A DNA stretch of 64,000 bases, from NCBI GenBank assembly GCA_041675505.1, contig JBAYTR010000003.1, positions 186,001-250,000 on the forward strand, read 5' to 3'. A model generated the notes under the pieces. It worked only from the letters and a program-made list of their open reading frames with translations, did no database searches and was not told the DNA's origin. The position numbers were made by a program, and so were the translations under genes. Shown here in pieces: positions 27,307 to 35,594 of the stretch; within the stretch, counting starts at the first letter, position 1; each line of letters begins with the position of its first letter. The stretch is from JAGPCK01 sp041675505 (GTDB lineage: Bacteria > Bacteroidota > Bacteroidia > UKL13-3).

Positions 27307-28065
27307 TTATGCTTCTGCTTCTTCTTTTTCAGCGCGGGCTTTTGTCTCACCTTCTTTTTCCACTTCGTCTTTCTCACGCTTACGCTCGCTCAGTCCTTCA
27401 GCAATCATATCAGTGATGTGCTTGGTGATAAGAGCAATAGATTTTGCTGCATCATCGTTTGCAGGAATAGCGTAGTCAACTAAAGTAGGATCAGAGTTAG
27501 TATCTACAATAGCAAAAGTAGGGATATTCAAACGTTGAGCTTCAGCTACTGCAATGTGTTCACGTTTAATGTCAACGATAAACAAAGCAGCAGGAAGACG
27601 GTTCAAATCGGCAATACCTCCGAACAAACGTTGTAATTTGATTTTCTCGCGGTCAAACATTAAACGCTCTTTCTTCGAGATATTGGCATAAGTACCATCT
27701 GAAGCAAGTTTGTCAATGTTCTGCATTTTTTTGATTGACTTACGTACAGTTGCGAAGTTGGTTAACATACCACCTAACCAGCGCTCAGTAACGAAAGGCA
27801 TATTTACACGTTGAGCTTCGGCAGCAACCAGTTCTTTAGCTTGTTTTTTGGTAGCTACGAAAAGGATTTTACGACCTGACTTAACAATATTTTTTAGCGA
27901 GTTGGCTGCTTCATCAAGTTTAACGGTGGTTTTATTCAAATCAATGATGTGAATACCGTTTTTCTCCATGAAAATGTAGGGAGCCATTTTTGGGTTCCAC
28001 TTACGGGTAAGGTGACCGAAGTGTACTCCGGCATCCAGTAATTGTTCTGTTGTGATATTTGACAT
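27307..28065 (-). CDS. rpsB: 30S ribosomal protein S2
   Basis: A 252-residue S2 protein, a component of the small subunit that helps recruit S1 and mRNA. It shows the family landmarks LLDAGVHFGHLTRKWNPKM, IHIIDLNKT, FVTERWLGGMLTNF and IPTFAIVDTNSDP. The C-terminal tail is rich in Glu, Lys and Ala (EKEEAEA at the end), a phylum-typical extension. It starts 13 bases after rpsI, so the block rplM-rpsI-rpsB is one operon. Confidence 0.98.
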   Translation of the reverse strand: MSNITTEQLLDAGVHFGHLTRKWNPKMAPYIFMEKNGIHIIDLNKTTVKLDEAANSLKNIVKSGRKILFVATKKQAKELVAAEAQRVNMPFVTERWLGGMLTNFATVRKSIKKMQNIDKLASDGTYANISKKERLMFDREKIKLQRLFGGIADLNRLPAALFIVDIKREHIAVAEAQRLNIPTFAIVDTNSDPTLVDYAIPANDDAAKSIALITKHITDMIAEGLSERKREKDEVEKEGETKARAEKEEAEA

Positions 28066-28078
28066 CCTTGTGAAACTA

Positions 28079-28465
28079 TTAACGTTTTACGAATTGGAAA
28101 CGCTTACGTGCTTTCTTCTGACCTGGCTTCTTACGTTCCACCATACGAGGGTCACGGGTAAGCAGGTCTTCAGTTTTCAATAATGGTTTGTATTCAGCAT
28201 TGATTTCAACCAATGAGCGGGCAATTGCCAACTTAATCGCATCTGCCTGTCCGGTTACACCACCACCGTCAACATTGATTTTAATATCATATTGACCTTG
28301 GGTGCTGGTTAAAACAAAAGGTTTTTCCAGACGAGCCTGCAAAGTAAGGGTAGGGAAATACTCTTTGTAATCTTTGCCGTTTACAACAAACTGTCCGCTT
28401 CCGGCAGTCATGTAAATACGAGCTACAGCTGTTTTTCTACGTCCGATATTATTCGTCACTTCCAT
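28079..28465 (-). CDS. rpsI: 30S ribosomal protein S9
   Basis: A 128-residue S9 protein. The N-terminus reads IGRRKTAVARIYM and the C-terminus ends in the basic KKPGQKKARKRFQFVKR tail that reaches toward the P-site tRNA. GGGVTGQADAIKLAIAR matches the conserved core. It starts three bases after rplM, the usual pairing. Confidence 0.98.
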   Translation of the reverse strand: MEVTNNIGRRKTAVARIYMTAGSGQFVVNGKDYKEYFPTLTLQARLEKPFVLTSTQGQYDIKINVDGGGVTGQADAIKLAIARSLVEINAEYKPLLKTEDLLTRDPRMVERKKPGQKKARKRFQFVKR

Positions 28466-28468
28466 CGC

Positions 28469-28912
28469 TTAGAATTTTAAAAGTTGAGGTTGTTGTGCCG
28501 CATGAGGATGGTTGGGTCCTGCATAAACAAACAGATTACCGAAAATCTGTTCGCCCAGTCGGTTTCTGGGTAACATACCTTTTACAGCTTTTTCTACCAC
28601 ATAGGTAGGTCTGCGTGCTAACAGGTTTTTGGCTGATTCAAAACGCTGACCGCCTGGGAAACCGGAGTAAAATACATACTCTTTTGTTTCCAGCTTTTTA
28701 CCCGTAAAACGGATTTTTTCAGCATTAATCACAATCACGTTATCACCGCAATCCACATGGGGGGTGAAACCCGGCTTGTGTTTACCGCGTAAAATGTTAG
28801 CCAATTTACTGGCAAACCGGCCTAAGGTTTGTCCTTCGGCATCTACCACTAACCACTTCTTATCGACAGTGGTTTTGTTGGCTGAAATTGTTTTGTAACT
28901 TAAAGTATCCAC
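28469..28912 (-). CDS. rplM: 50S ribosomal protein L13
   Basis: A 147-residue L13 protein, an early-assembling large-subunit protein. Landmarks are WLVVDAEGQTLGRFASKLA, the LRGKHKPGFTPHVDCGD segment and VKGMLPRNRLG. The start is GTG at 28912. It is the first gene of the ribosomal operon, and a good promoter lies 27 bases upstream. Confidence 0.98.
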   Translation of the reverse strand: MDTLSYKTISANKTTVDKKWLVVDAEGQTLGRFASKLANILRGKHKPGFTPHVDCGDNVIVINAEKIRFTGKKLETKEYVFYSGFPGGQRFESAKNLLARRPTYVVEKAVKGMLPRNRLGEQIFGNLFVYAGPNHPHAAQQPQLLKF

Positions 28913-28938
28913 AACAAACGTCTTAAATTTTGGGACGG

Positions 28939-28969
28939 CAAAGATATGGGTAAAATTTGAATAAGCAAA
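28939..28969 (-). promoter_or_regulatory. Promoter of the rplM-rpsI-rpsB operon
   Basis: On the minus strand TTTG (28966-28969) is followed 19 bases later by TATCTTTG (28939-28946), one of the best matches to the Bacteroidota consensus in the window. The leader would be about 20 bases. The rest of the 308-base gap up to 29221 holds no gene that I can see, only a small hairpin near 29000-29013. Confidence 0.75.
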
Positions 28970-29221
28970 CCTCTGAGCTTTTTTCCTGTAACAATATCAG
29001 AGCATAATTGCTCATATTTTGTAAATCTCAGAAAAACAGTGATTTGTATTTACTCCCCCAGCTTCCCGTTTGTACAAATAAAGGTAAAAATGCCGTGTTT
29101 TCAACCTAATTATTTACGGATGTGAGATTTTGCCATTTGTATAGTTTTGCCTGCTTCTGAAACAAGAGGTTACATTAAAAGGGCGTTCAGCAGACTCAAA
29201 GAGTTGTTTTCTGCCAGTTTA

Positions 29222-29815
29222 CTAAAACTCTCCCGCCTTCTTTTGAATATAATATGCTTCAGCAATTTCTTCCAAATCGGCATACCACTTCTTACCGAAT
29301 TTACGTACCAGTGCTTCCTTCAGAAATTGATAGATAGGCACTTGATGCTGGTCGCCAAGTTTACAAGCAGGCTTACAAATGTTCCACTTGTGGTAATTGA
29401 GTCCCTCGTATTCACCTACTTTTTTAACGCGAATGGGATATAAGTGGCAGGATATCGGTTTGCGGAAGGTTGTTTTTCCGGCTTTCCAGGCTTTTTCTAT
29501 GCCACAGCCCAGCACTCCGTTTTCTTCACGTACCGCAAAATTACATTCTCCGGTGGGCAGGCAGGTGGTAAGTTTTTCTCCATCCCGCTTATCAGTTTCG
29601 TATACACCTTTTTTGCGAATAGCTTTTGCGCCCGCTTCCGTTAAAAAAGGTTCAATAGCATCGAACTCGTTTTCGAGCAAAGTAATTTCTTCCTCTGTAA
29701 CCGGAGCGCCTGAATCACCCTCAATGCAGCAGGCACCTTTACATTTATCTAAATCGCAGATAAAGTTTTTTTCAAGCAGGTCTTCCGAAATAATCGCTGG
29801 TTCATGCAAAATCAT
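29222..29815 (-). CDS. DUF3109 family cysteine-rich protein
   Basis: A 197-residue protein of the DUF3109 family, common in Bacteroidota and of unknown function. Ten or so cysteines are spaced in the family pattern: ICDLDKCKGACC near the N-terminus, CLPTGECNF and LGCGIEKAW in the middle, then ISCHLYPIRV and WNICKPACKLG. This resembles the YkgJ-type CxxC metal or iron-sulfur binding proteins. The gene is monocistronic and divergent from purM. TATCTTCG just upstream on the minus strand is a near match to the -7 box. Confidence 0.88.
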   Translation of the reverse strand: MILHEPAIISEDLLEKNFICDLDKCKGACCIEGDSGAPVTEEEITLLENEFDAIEPFLTEAGAKAIRKKGVYETDKRDGEKLTTCLPTGECNFAVREENGVLGCGIEKAWKAGKTTFRKPISCHLYPIRVKKVGEYEGLNYHKWNICKPACKLGDQHQVPIYQFLKEALVRKFGKKWYADLEEIAEAYYIQKKAGEF

Positions 29816-29938
29816 GCTGCGAAGATAATCTTCACTGAGGTAATGTTGAATCTTAATCTTGAAATGGTAACCACGGGCTTACTATATGAAGAGAAGTTTC
29901 CTGAATTTATGTGTTTTCAACGGGCAACTAAAATTTAC

Positions 29939-29946
29939 TACTTTTG
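29939..29946 (+). promoter_or_regulatory. -7 promoter box (TACTTTTG) for purM
   Basis: This match to TAnnTTTG ends six bases before the ATG at 29953, so the purM transcript would be leaderless or nearly so. The position also argues against the TTG at 29944, which lies inside the box. Confidence 0.5.
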
Positions 29947-29952
29947 CAGCAC

Positions 29953-31113
29953 ATGGATCGTTATGCCAAAAGAGGAGTGTCGTCTCAGAAAGAAGATGTA
30001 CACAATGCAATCAAGAACATTGACAAAGGTTTGTTTCCTAAAGCCTTTTGCAAAATAGTGCCGGATTATTTATCAGGCAGCGAAGAGCACGCTATAGTAA
30101 TGCACGCTGATGGTGCAGGAACCAAATCATCATTGGCTTACCTCTATTGGAAAGAAACGGGTGACATGAGCGTGTGGAAAGGCATCGCCCAGGATGCTAT
30201 TGTGATGAACACGGATGACTTGTTATGTGTAGGTGCTACGCAGAACATTTTACTTTCATCCACCATTGGTCGAAACAAAAACTTAATTCCGGGTGAAGTT
30301 ATCTCGGCCATTATTAACGGTACAGAAGAGTTTCTCGAAAAAATGCGGAGTTATGGGATGGATATACGCTCTACCGGTGGAGAAACTGCTGATGTGGGTG
30401 ATTTGGTTCGAACCATAATTGTTGACAGTACCGTTACAGCCCGAATAAAAAGAAGTGACGTAATCAGCAACCACACCATACAGCCCGGTGATGTAATTGT
30501 AGGTTTGGCCTCCTACGGACAGGCCGAATATGAAGACATCTACAACGGTGGAATGGGGAGCAACGGTTTAACCAGCGCCCGTCATGATGCTTTGAAACAT
30601 GATTATGCCAAAAAGTATCCGGAAAGTTTTGATGCGTTGGTTCCTGATGAATTGGTTTACAGCGGTTCTCTATCCTTAACTGATAAATGGAAAGATGCCC
30701 CGGTAAATGTTGGTCAGCTTATACTTTCTCCTACACGCACCTATGCTCCGGTCATTCATAAAATTTTGCTGGAACACCGCTCGCAAATTCACGGCATGGT
30801 GCATTGCAGCGGTGGCGGTCAAACCAAGGTGCTGCATTTTACTGATAATGTACATATTATTAAAGATAACCTGTTTCCTGTGCCGTATTTGTTTGACATG
30901 ATTCAGCAACAATCAGGAACTGAATGGAGGGAAATGTACCGCACCTTTAATATGGGGCACCGCATGGAATTGTACGTGCCGCCAACCATAGCCAACGATT
31001 TGATCTCCATCAGCCAAAGTTTTGGAGTAGAAGCGCAGGTGGTGGGTTACGTAGAAGCAGCAGGCAAAAAGCAACTTACTATTCATTCTCCTGAAGGAGT
31101 ATTGACATACTAA
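29953..31113 (+). CDS. purM: Phosphoribosylformylglycinamidine cyclo-ligase (AIR synthetase)
   Basis: A 386-residue enzyme that closes the imidazole ring of AIR from FGAM and ATP in purine synthesis. It begins MDRYAKRGVSSQKEDVHNA. Landmarks are MHADGAGTKSSLAYLYW, IAQDAIVMNTDDLLCVGA (the metal and ATP region), STGGETADVGDLV and VHCSGGGQTKVLHF. The length and sequence style fit the Bacteroidota PurM group, which is longer than the E. coli enzyme (about 345 residues). The gene stands alone, divergent from the DUF3109 gene. Confidence 0.93.
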   Translation: MDRYAKRGVSSQKEDVHNAIKNIDKGLFPKAFCKIVPDYLSGSEEHAIVMHADGAGTKSSLAYLYWKETGDMSVWKGIAQDAIVMNTDDLLCVGATQNILLSSTIGRNKNLIPGEVISAIINGTEEFLEKMRSYGMDIRSTGGETADVGDLVRTIIVDSTVTARIKRSDVISNHTIQPGDVIVGLASYGQAEYEDIYNGGMGSNGLTSARHDALKHDYAKKYPESFDALVPDELVYSGSLSLTDKWKDAPVNVGQLILSPTRTYAPVIHKILLEHRSQIHGMVHCSGGGQTKVLHFTDNVHIIKDNLFPVPYLFDMIQQQSGTEWREMYRTFNMGHRMELYVPPTIANDLISISQSFGVEAQVVGYVEAAGKKQLTIHSPEGVLTY

Positions 31114-31281
31114 CGGGCTGAAGGGGTATCAACCTTCTCCGGGATTAGTGCGTAATTTAATGACTGCTAGGGTTTTATTTTTCTTCAAGTTAAATAGCCT
31201 TTAATCATACTGAGCGCAGCAGACTGCCAAAGCATTTCGGTTACCACTTTTATGTGATAAGGTGATTTAACTCTAACCGAT

Positions 31282-31289
31282 TACCTTTG
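31282..31289 (+). promoter_or_regulatory. -7 promoter box (TACCTTTG) for the cysC-cysD-cysN block
   Basis: TAnnTTTG match ending seven bases before the cysC ATG at 31297; again almost no leader. No clear -33 element is visible. It would drive cysC, cysD, cysN and the methyltransferase gene, which are separated by 1-12 bases. Confidence 0.5.
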
Positions 31290-31296
31290 CGGGTGA

Positions 31297-31893
31297 ATGA
31301 ATCTGAATGTACATCATCATACTCAAAGTATCAATGTAGAGCAACGGGAGCAACTCAATGGCCACCGAAGTTTATGCATTTGGTTCACAGGGCTTTCAGG
31401 GTCGGGTAAATCCACTTTGGCCAATGCAGTAATGCAGGAATTACACAATCAGAATATTCATACCTACCTGTTGGACGGGGACAATACCCGTTTGGGTCTT
31501 AACAAAGATTTAGGATTTTCAGATGCTGACCGGGTGGAGAACATTCGCAGAGTTGGTGAGGTGTGCAAGCTGATGACTGATGCAGGTTTGGTGGTACTTA
31601 CTGCCTTCATTTCACCTTTTCAAAGTGACCGTGAACTGGTGCGTGAATCTATTGGCCCTGATAAATTTGTTGAGGTATATGTGGAGTGTAGTTTGGAAAC
31701 ATGTGAAGCCCGCGACCCCAAAGGACTATACAAAAAAGTACGGGCAGGTGAAATCTCGAAATTTACAGGTATTGATTCTCCTTACGAGTCTCCGCTTAAC
31801 CCGCAATTGACTATATTAACAGAAAATAATAACCTTGAAGATAGTGTGAAACAAGTAATTGATTACATTTCACCTTTGTTGAAACTAGATTAG
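31297..31893 (+). CDS. cysC: Adenylylsulfate (APS) kinase
   Basis: A 198-residue cytoplasmic kinase that converts APS to PAPS, the universal sulfate donor. It has a Walker A (FTGLSGSGKSTLAN), the APS-binding stretch DGDNTRLGLNKDLGFS with ENIRRVGEV, the FISPF motif and DPKGLYKKVRAGEI. It is the first gene of cysC-cysD-cysN, which together make PAPS from sulfate, ATP and GTP. No PAPS reductase gene is present in the window. Two downstream sulfotransferases would be the consumers of PAPS, so its role here is probably sulfation and not reduction. Confidence 0.96.
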   Translation: MNLNVHHHTQSINVEQREQLNGHRSLCIWFTGLSGSGKSTLANAVMQELHNQNIHTYLLDGDNTRLGLNKDLGFSDADRVENIRRVGEVCKLMTDAGLVVLTAFISPFQSDRELVRESIGPDKFVEVYVECSLETCEARDPKGLYKKVRAGEISKFTGIDSPYESPLNPQLTILTENNNLEDSVKQVIDYISPLLKLD

Positions 31894-31896
31894 CGC

Positions 31897-32799
31897 ATGG
31901 GATACCAGATTAACTACCTGAAACAACTCGAACACGAATCCATTCATATTTTACGCGAAGTGGCTGCGCAGTTCGAAAGACCGGCTTTGTTATTCTCAGG
32001 AGGAAAAGATTCTATTCTGACTTCATATCTGGCAAAAAAAGCTTTTTATCCCGCACCAGTCCCCTTTCCGTTAGTTCACATTGATACCGGCCACAATTTT
32101 CAGGAAACACTTGATTTCAGAGACGAGTGGGTGAGGCAGTTGGGTGCACAATTAATTGTGGGTTCTGTTCAGGAGAGCATAGATAAGGGAAAGGTGAAGG
32201 AAGAAAAAGGATACAATGCTAGCAGGAATGTATTGCAAACTGTAACGTTGCTTGATACACTGGAACAACATAAATTTGATGCGGCTATAGGCGGAGGCAG
32301 ACGAGACGAAGAAAAAGCACGTGCCAAAGAAAGGATATTCTCCCACCGCGATGAGTTTGGGCAATGGGACCCCAAAAATCAACGTCCTGAGTTGTGGAAC
32401 ATTTATAACGGACGTAAGCAATACGGAGAACACTTCAGGGTATTTCCTATAAGCAACTGGACAGAAATGGACGTATGGAATTACATCCGCATGGAAAATA
32501 TTCCATTGCCGTCCATTTATTTTACACACAAAAGACTTTGCTTACAACGCGATGGTGTTATTTTGGCACATGCTGATTTTATACCCTTAAAACCGGGTGA
32601 GCAGGCTGTCGAGATGCAAGTACGTTTCCGTACTATCGGAGACATTTCCTGCACTGGTGCAGTGGTGTCTGATGCATCTAATCTAGATGAAGTGATAGAC
32701 GAGATTACCGTTTCAAAATTCACAGAGCGCGGTACCCGTTTTGATGACAAACGAAGTGATACCGCTATGGAAGACAGAAAAAAGGCGGGTTATTTTTAA
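31897..32799 (+). CDS. cysD: Sulfate adenylyltransferase subunit 2
   Basis: A 300-residue member of the PP-loop ATP pyrophosphatase family. It shows the SGGKDS loop (LLFSGGKDSILTSYLAKKAF), HIDTGHNFQETLDFRD, GGGRRDEEKARAKERIFS and the C-terminal RTIGDISCTGAV. With CysN it forms APS from sulfate and ATP. It begins three bases after cysC and has the normal CysD length. Confidence 0.97.
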   Translation: MGYQINYLKQLEHESIHILREVAAQFERPALLFSGGKDSILTSYLAKKAFYPAPVPFPLVHIDTGHNFQETLDFRDEWVRQLGAQLIVGSVQESIDKGKVKEEKGYNASRNVLQTVTLLDTLEQHKFDAAIGGGRRDEEKARAKERIFSHRDEFGQWDPKNQRPELWNIYNGRKQYGEHFRVFPISNWTEMDVWNYIRMENIPLPSIYFTHKRLCLQRDGVILAHADFIPLKPGEQAVEMQVRFRTIGDISCTGAVVSDASNLDEVIDEITVSKFTERGTRFDDKRSDTAMEDRKKAGYF

Positions 32800-32811
32800 C
32801 AGAGCAACTTC

Positions 32812-34053
32812 ATGGAACTACTTAGATTTATAACCTGTGGCAATGTAGATGATGGTAAAAGTACTCTCATAGGGCGATTGTTGTATGACAGTAAAGCCAT
32901 ATTTGAAGACCAGCTGGAGGCAGTAAAACGCAGCAGCACACAAAAAGGAAAAGCATATGTTGACCTTTCTTTGCTTACTGACGGTTTAAAAGCCGAACGT
33001 GAGCAAGGCATTACCATTGATGTAGCTTACCGCTATTTTGCTACCCCTAAACGCAAGTTTATTATTGCTGATACACCCGGTCATGTGCAGTATACCCGCA
33101 ACATGGTTACCGGTGCGTCTATGGCTAATTTAGCCTTGGTACTTATAGATGCCCGCAACGGTATAACCGAGCAAACAAAAAGACACTCCTTTATTGCATC
33201 ATTGTTGGGTATACCTCATTTGCTCGTATGCATCAACAAAATGGATCTGGTAGATTACAGTGAGCAGGTATTTGATAAAATTGTAAGTGATTTTAAAGAA
33301 TTCTCTTCCCGTTTGGATATTCACGACATTAATTTTATTCCTACCAGCGCCTTGCAGGGTGATAACATAGTTGATCGCTCTGAACACATGCCGTGGTATT
33401 CAGGCAGTACTTTAATGTATCTGCTCGAAACACTTCACATCAACAACGATTTTAATTTCATTGATGCACGTTTTCCTGTGCAATACGTAATTCGTCCTCA
33501 CAATACAGCACACCATGATTATAGGGCATTTGCAGGGCAGGTGGCCAGTGGTATTTTCAGAAAAGGGGACGAATTGCTTGTGCTGCCCTCAGGTTTAACC
33601 ACCAAGGTAAAGGCTATACATACCGGTGACGGAGAAGTGCAGGAGGCTTTCCCGCCCATGTCGGTGAGTATTGAACTTACAGATGATGTAGATATCAGTC
33701 GCGGTGATATGTTGGTTCGCTTGCACAATCAACCCGAAGTAAGTCAGGATGTGGATGTGTTACTCTGCTGGATGGGCACCAAGCCATTGCAACCCGGAGC
33801 CAAATTTTACATTCGTCAGAATACACGCGAAGTAAGAGGTGTGATAAAAGAAATTTACCACAAAATAGATATTAACACCCTGCACCGCAATGAAAGCGAT
33901 AAACAGTTAAATATGAATGATATTGCCAAAGTGCGTTTAAGAACCACACAACCCCTGCTTTTTGACGCCTACCGCAAGAATCGTTTTACAGGCAGCTTAA
34001 TTTTAATTGATGAAGGTAGTAATGAAACCATTGCTGCAGGAATGACTGTTTAG
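32812..34053 (+). CDS. cysN: Sulfate adenylyltransferase subunit 1 (GTPase)
   Basis: A 413-residue EF-Tu-like GTPase that drives APS synthesis by CysD. G1 is GNVDDGKSTLIGRL, G3 is DTPGHVQYTRNM, G4 is CINKMDLV and G5 is TSALQGDNIV. Two beta-barrel domains follow. It lacks the C-terminal APS kinase domain found in NodQ/CysNC fusions, consistent with the separate cysC two genes upstream. It lies 12 bases after cysD and one base before the methyltransferase gene. Confidence 0.96.
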   Translation: MELLRFITCGNVDDGKSTLIGRLLYDSKAIFEDQLEAVKRSSTQKGKAYVDLSLLTDGLKAEREQGITIDVAYRYFATPKRKFIIADTPGHVQYTRNMVTGASMANLALVLIDARNGITEQTKRHSFIASLLGIPHLLVCINKMDLVDYSEQVFDKIVSDFKEFSSRLDIHDINFIPTSALQGDNIVDRSEHMPWYSGSTLMYLLETLHINNDFNFIDARFPVQYVIRPHNTAHHDYRAFAGQVASGIFRKGDELLVLPSGLTTKVKAIHTGDGEVQEAFPPMSVSIELTDDVDISRGDMLVRLHNQPEVSQDVDVLLCWMGTKPLQPGAKFYIRQNTREVRGVIKEIYHKIDINTLHRNESDKQLNMNDIAKVRLRTTQPLLFDAYRKNRFTGSLILIDEGSNETIAAGMTV

Positions 34054-34054
34054 T

Positions 34055-34813
34055 ATGGATATAAAAAAATTGCAGCAGAACTGGGATACTATGGGCAAGC
34101 ACGATGCCATGTGGGCCATTCTTACGCAAGATGATAAAAGTGGTAATCGCTGGAACGAATCCGAATTTTTTCAAACAGGAGTAAGCGACTTTAAGAGGGT
34201 ATTGGAAAACGTTCAGCGATGCGGTATTGCACTTTCACAAAATAAAGCACTTGATTTTGGTTGCGGTATAGGTCGTTTAACACAACCACTTTGCACCTAT
34301 TTTAATTCAGCTGCGGGGGTTGATATTGCGCCCTCTATGATTGAGCAGGCTCGTTTGCACAATAGCTACGGAGATAAATGTACGTATTACCTGAATGAAA
34401 AAGATGATCTTTCCATATTCAAAAACGGAGAATTTGATTTTATTTATTCATTGATTGTGTTGCAGCACATGCACCCGCGTTTTTCCAGAAACTACATCAA
34501 AGAATTTATCCGCTTATTATCGCCTGAAGGCATTGCGTATTTTCAGTTGCCTGCCAGGTATTTAGGTCAGAAAAAAAAGGGACTAATGCATTTGTTGAAA
34601 GAGGTTGTCAAAAAAACACTTCCGGTTTCAATTTACGCTATGCTGAATAGGAACAGTGCAACAGGCGGAGCCAGCATGGAGATGTACGGAACACCTAAAG
34701 AAGAGCTTATTTCTTTTATTGAACAAAACGGAGGAAAAGTAGTGCAGGTGTTGGAGGATAAAAGTGCCGGAGAGTTATGGGAAAGCTACGTGTATATGGT
34801 AAGTAGGGCTTAA
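34055..34813 (+). CDS. Class I SAM-dependent methyltransferase
   Basis: A 252-residue protein with a Rossmann-type methyltransferase core. SAM motif I is LDFGCGIGRLTQPL near residue 68, followed by GVDIAPSMIEQA (motif II acidic residue) and FDFIYSLIVLQHMHP. The C-terminal part is unrelated to known specificity domains. It starts one base after the cysN stop, so it is cotranscribed with the PAPS genes. A methylated sulfated glycan or lipid would explain this, but the substrate is not evident from sequence. Confidence 0.85.
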   Translation: MDIKKLQQNWDTMGKHDAMWAILTQDDKSGNRWNESEFFQTGVSDFKRVLENVQRCGIALSQNKALDFGCGIGRLTQPLCTYFNSAAGVDIAPSMIEQARLHNSYGDKCTYYLNEKDDLSIFKNGEFDFIYSLIVLQHMHPRFSRNYIKEFIRLLSPEGIAYFQLPARYLGQKKKGLMHLLKEVVKKTLPVSIYAMLNRNSATGGASMEMYGTPKEELISFIEQNGGKVVQVLEDKSAGELWESYVYMVSRA

Positions 34814-34821
34814 TTTTATGT

Positions 34822-34829
34822 TATCTTTG
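34822..34829 (+). promoter_or_regulatory. -7 promoter box (TATCTTTG) for the sulfotransferase genes
   Basis: TAnnTTTG match in the 47-base gap after the methyltransferase gene, with about 25 bases of leader before the ATG at 34861. It suggests that the sulfotransferase genes can be transcribed separately from the PAPS genes. Confidence 0.45.
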
Positions 34830-34860
34830 CAACAACCCAACTATCTATATCTAAAACATT

Positions 34861-35535
34861 ATGCATTTGATACAGGCACCTAACCTGCAATTGGTTTCTC
34901 TTCATATACCCAAAACTGCCGGAACATCTTTTCGGAGTATTTTAAAGCAGGTATACGGTGCAAAAGCAGTAGTGAGGTTTGATATTATTAATGGGGAGGC
35001 ATACATAGAACAAAAATTGATTAAAGGAGATAAACTGCCGGCACACATTAAAGTAATTCACGGTCATTTCTGTTATGCTGATTTAATTCAAAAAGTACAG
35101 TTGCCTGCTGGGGTAAAAAAAATTACCTGGTTACGTCATCCCGTAAAAAGAACCGTTTCCAACTATTTTTACCTGTGCAGTATGCTTAAACACTACCTGC
35201 AGGAAGAAAAGAACAAAATTGATATTCTGAGTAAAATGCAACGAACCATTTTGGAGTATGCCGGTGACGACAATAACAAAAACAGAATGTCGGTTTTTCT
35301 TCGCGGTAGTTCTCTTCAGGATTATGACTTTGTAGGGTTGGTGGAGCATTTTGATGAACACTTAAAGTTAATGTCAGCGAAACTTGGCTGGCCCGCTGAT
35401 TTGAAGCCTATTCACCACAATGAGACAGATAAAACTAAATATTCGGTAAATAAAGAAGTAGAACTGAAAATTGAAGAGTGGAACAAAGCTGATATGGAAC
35501 TTTATGCTTTGGCCTTAAAAGACAGGAATAATTAG
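34861..35535 (+). CDS. Sulfotransferase, Sulfotransfer_2 type
   Basis: A 224-residue soluble enzyme. Residues 14-24 hold the PAPS 5'-phosphosulfate loop (LHIPKTAGTSF), and TWLRHPVKRTVSNYFY matches the 3'-phosphate binding R.P..R..S.Y motif. The family moves sulfate from PAPS to hydroxyl groups of sugars (such as heparan sulfate 2-O-sulfotransferases) or of lipids. Being cytoplasmic, with no signal peptide, it would act before export of the product. It sits between the PAPS genes and the sulfotransferase-glycosyltransferase fusion, consistent with one glycan pathway. Confidence 0.82.
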   Translation: MHLIQAPNLQLVSLHIPKTAGTSFRSILKQVYGAKAVVRFDIINGEAYIEQKLIKGDKLPAHIKVIHGHFCYADLIQKVQLPAGVKKITWLRHPVKRTVSNYFYLCSMLKHYLQEEKNKIDILSKMQRTILEYAGDDNNKNRMSVFLRGSSLQDYDFVGLVEHFDEHLKLMSAKLGWPADLKPIHHNETDKTKYSVNKEVELKIEEWNKADMELYALALKDRNN

Positions 35536-35594
35536 CCATGCAGATATTGGTTGTTTATTTATATTTTTACACGCACAAACCAAACAGGATATAG

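Noticed and set aside
29142..29149. Plus-strand TAGTTTTG, resembling a -7 box
   Set aside because: No gene on that strand follows within a reasonable distance; the frame from 29147 is antisense to DUF3109. Chance is the simplest explanation.
29397..29828. Plus-strand frame of 143 residues
   Set aside because: It is antisense to the DUF3109 gene, whose cysteine pattern and start are convincing, and it has no recognisable domain.
32812..34053. Elongation factor Tu-like GTPase
   Set aside because: It follows cysD directly and has CysN-type G motifs, so it is the sulfate adenylyltransferase GTPase.
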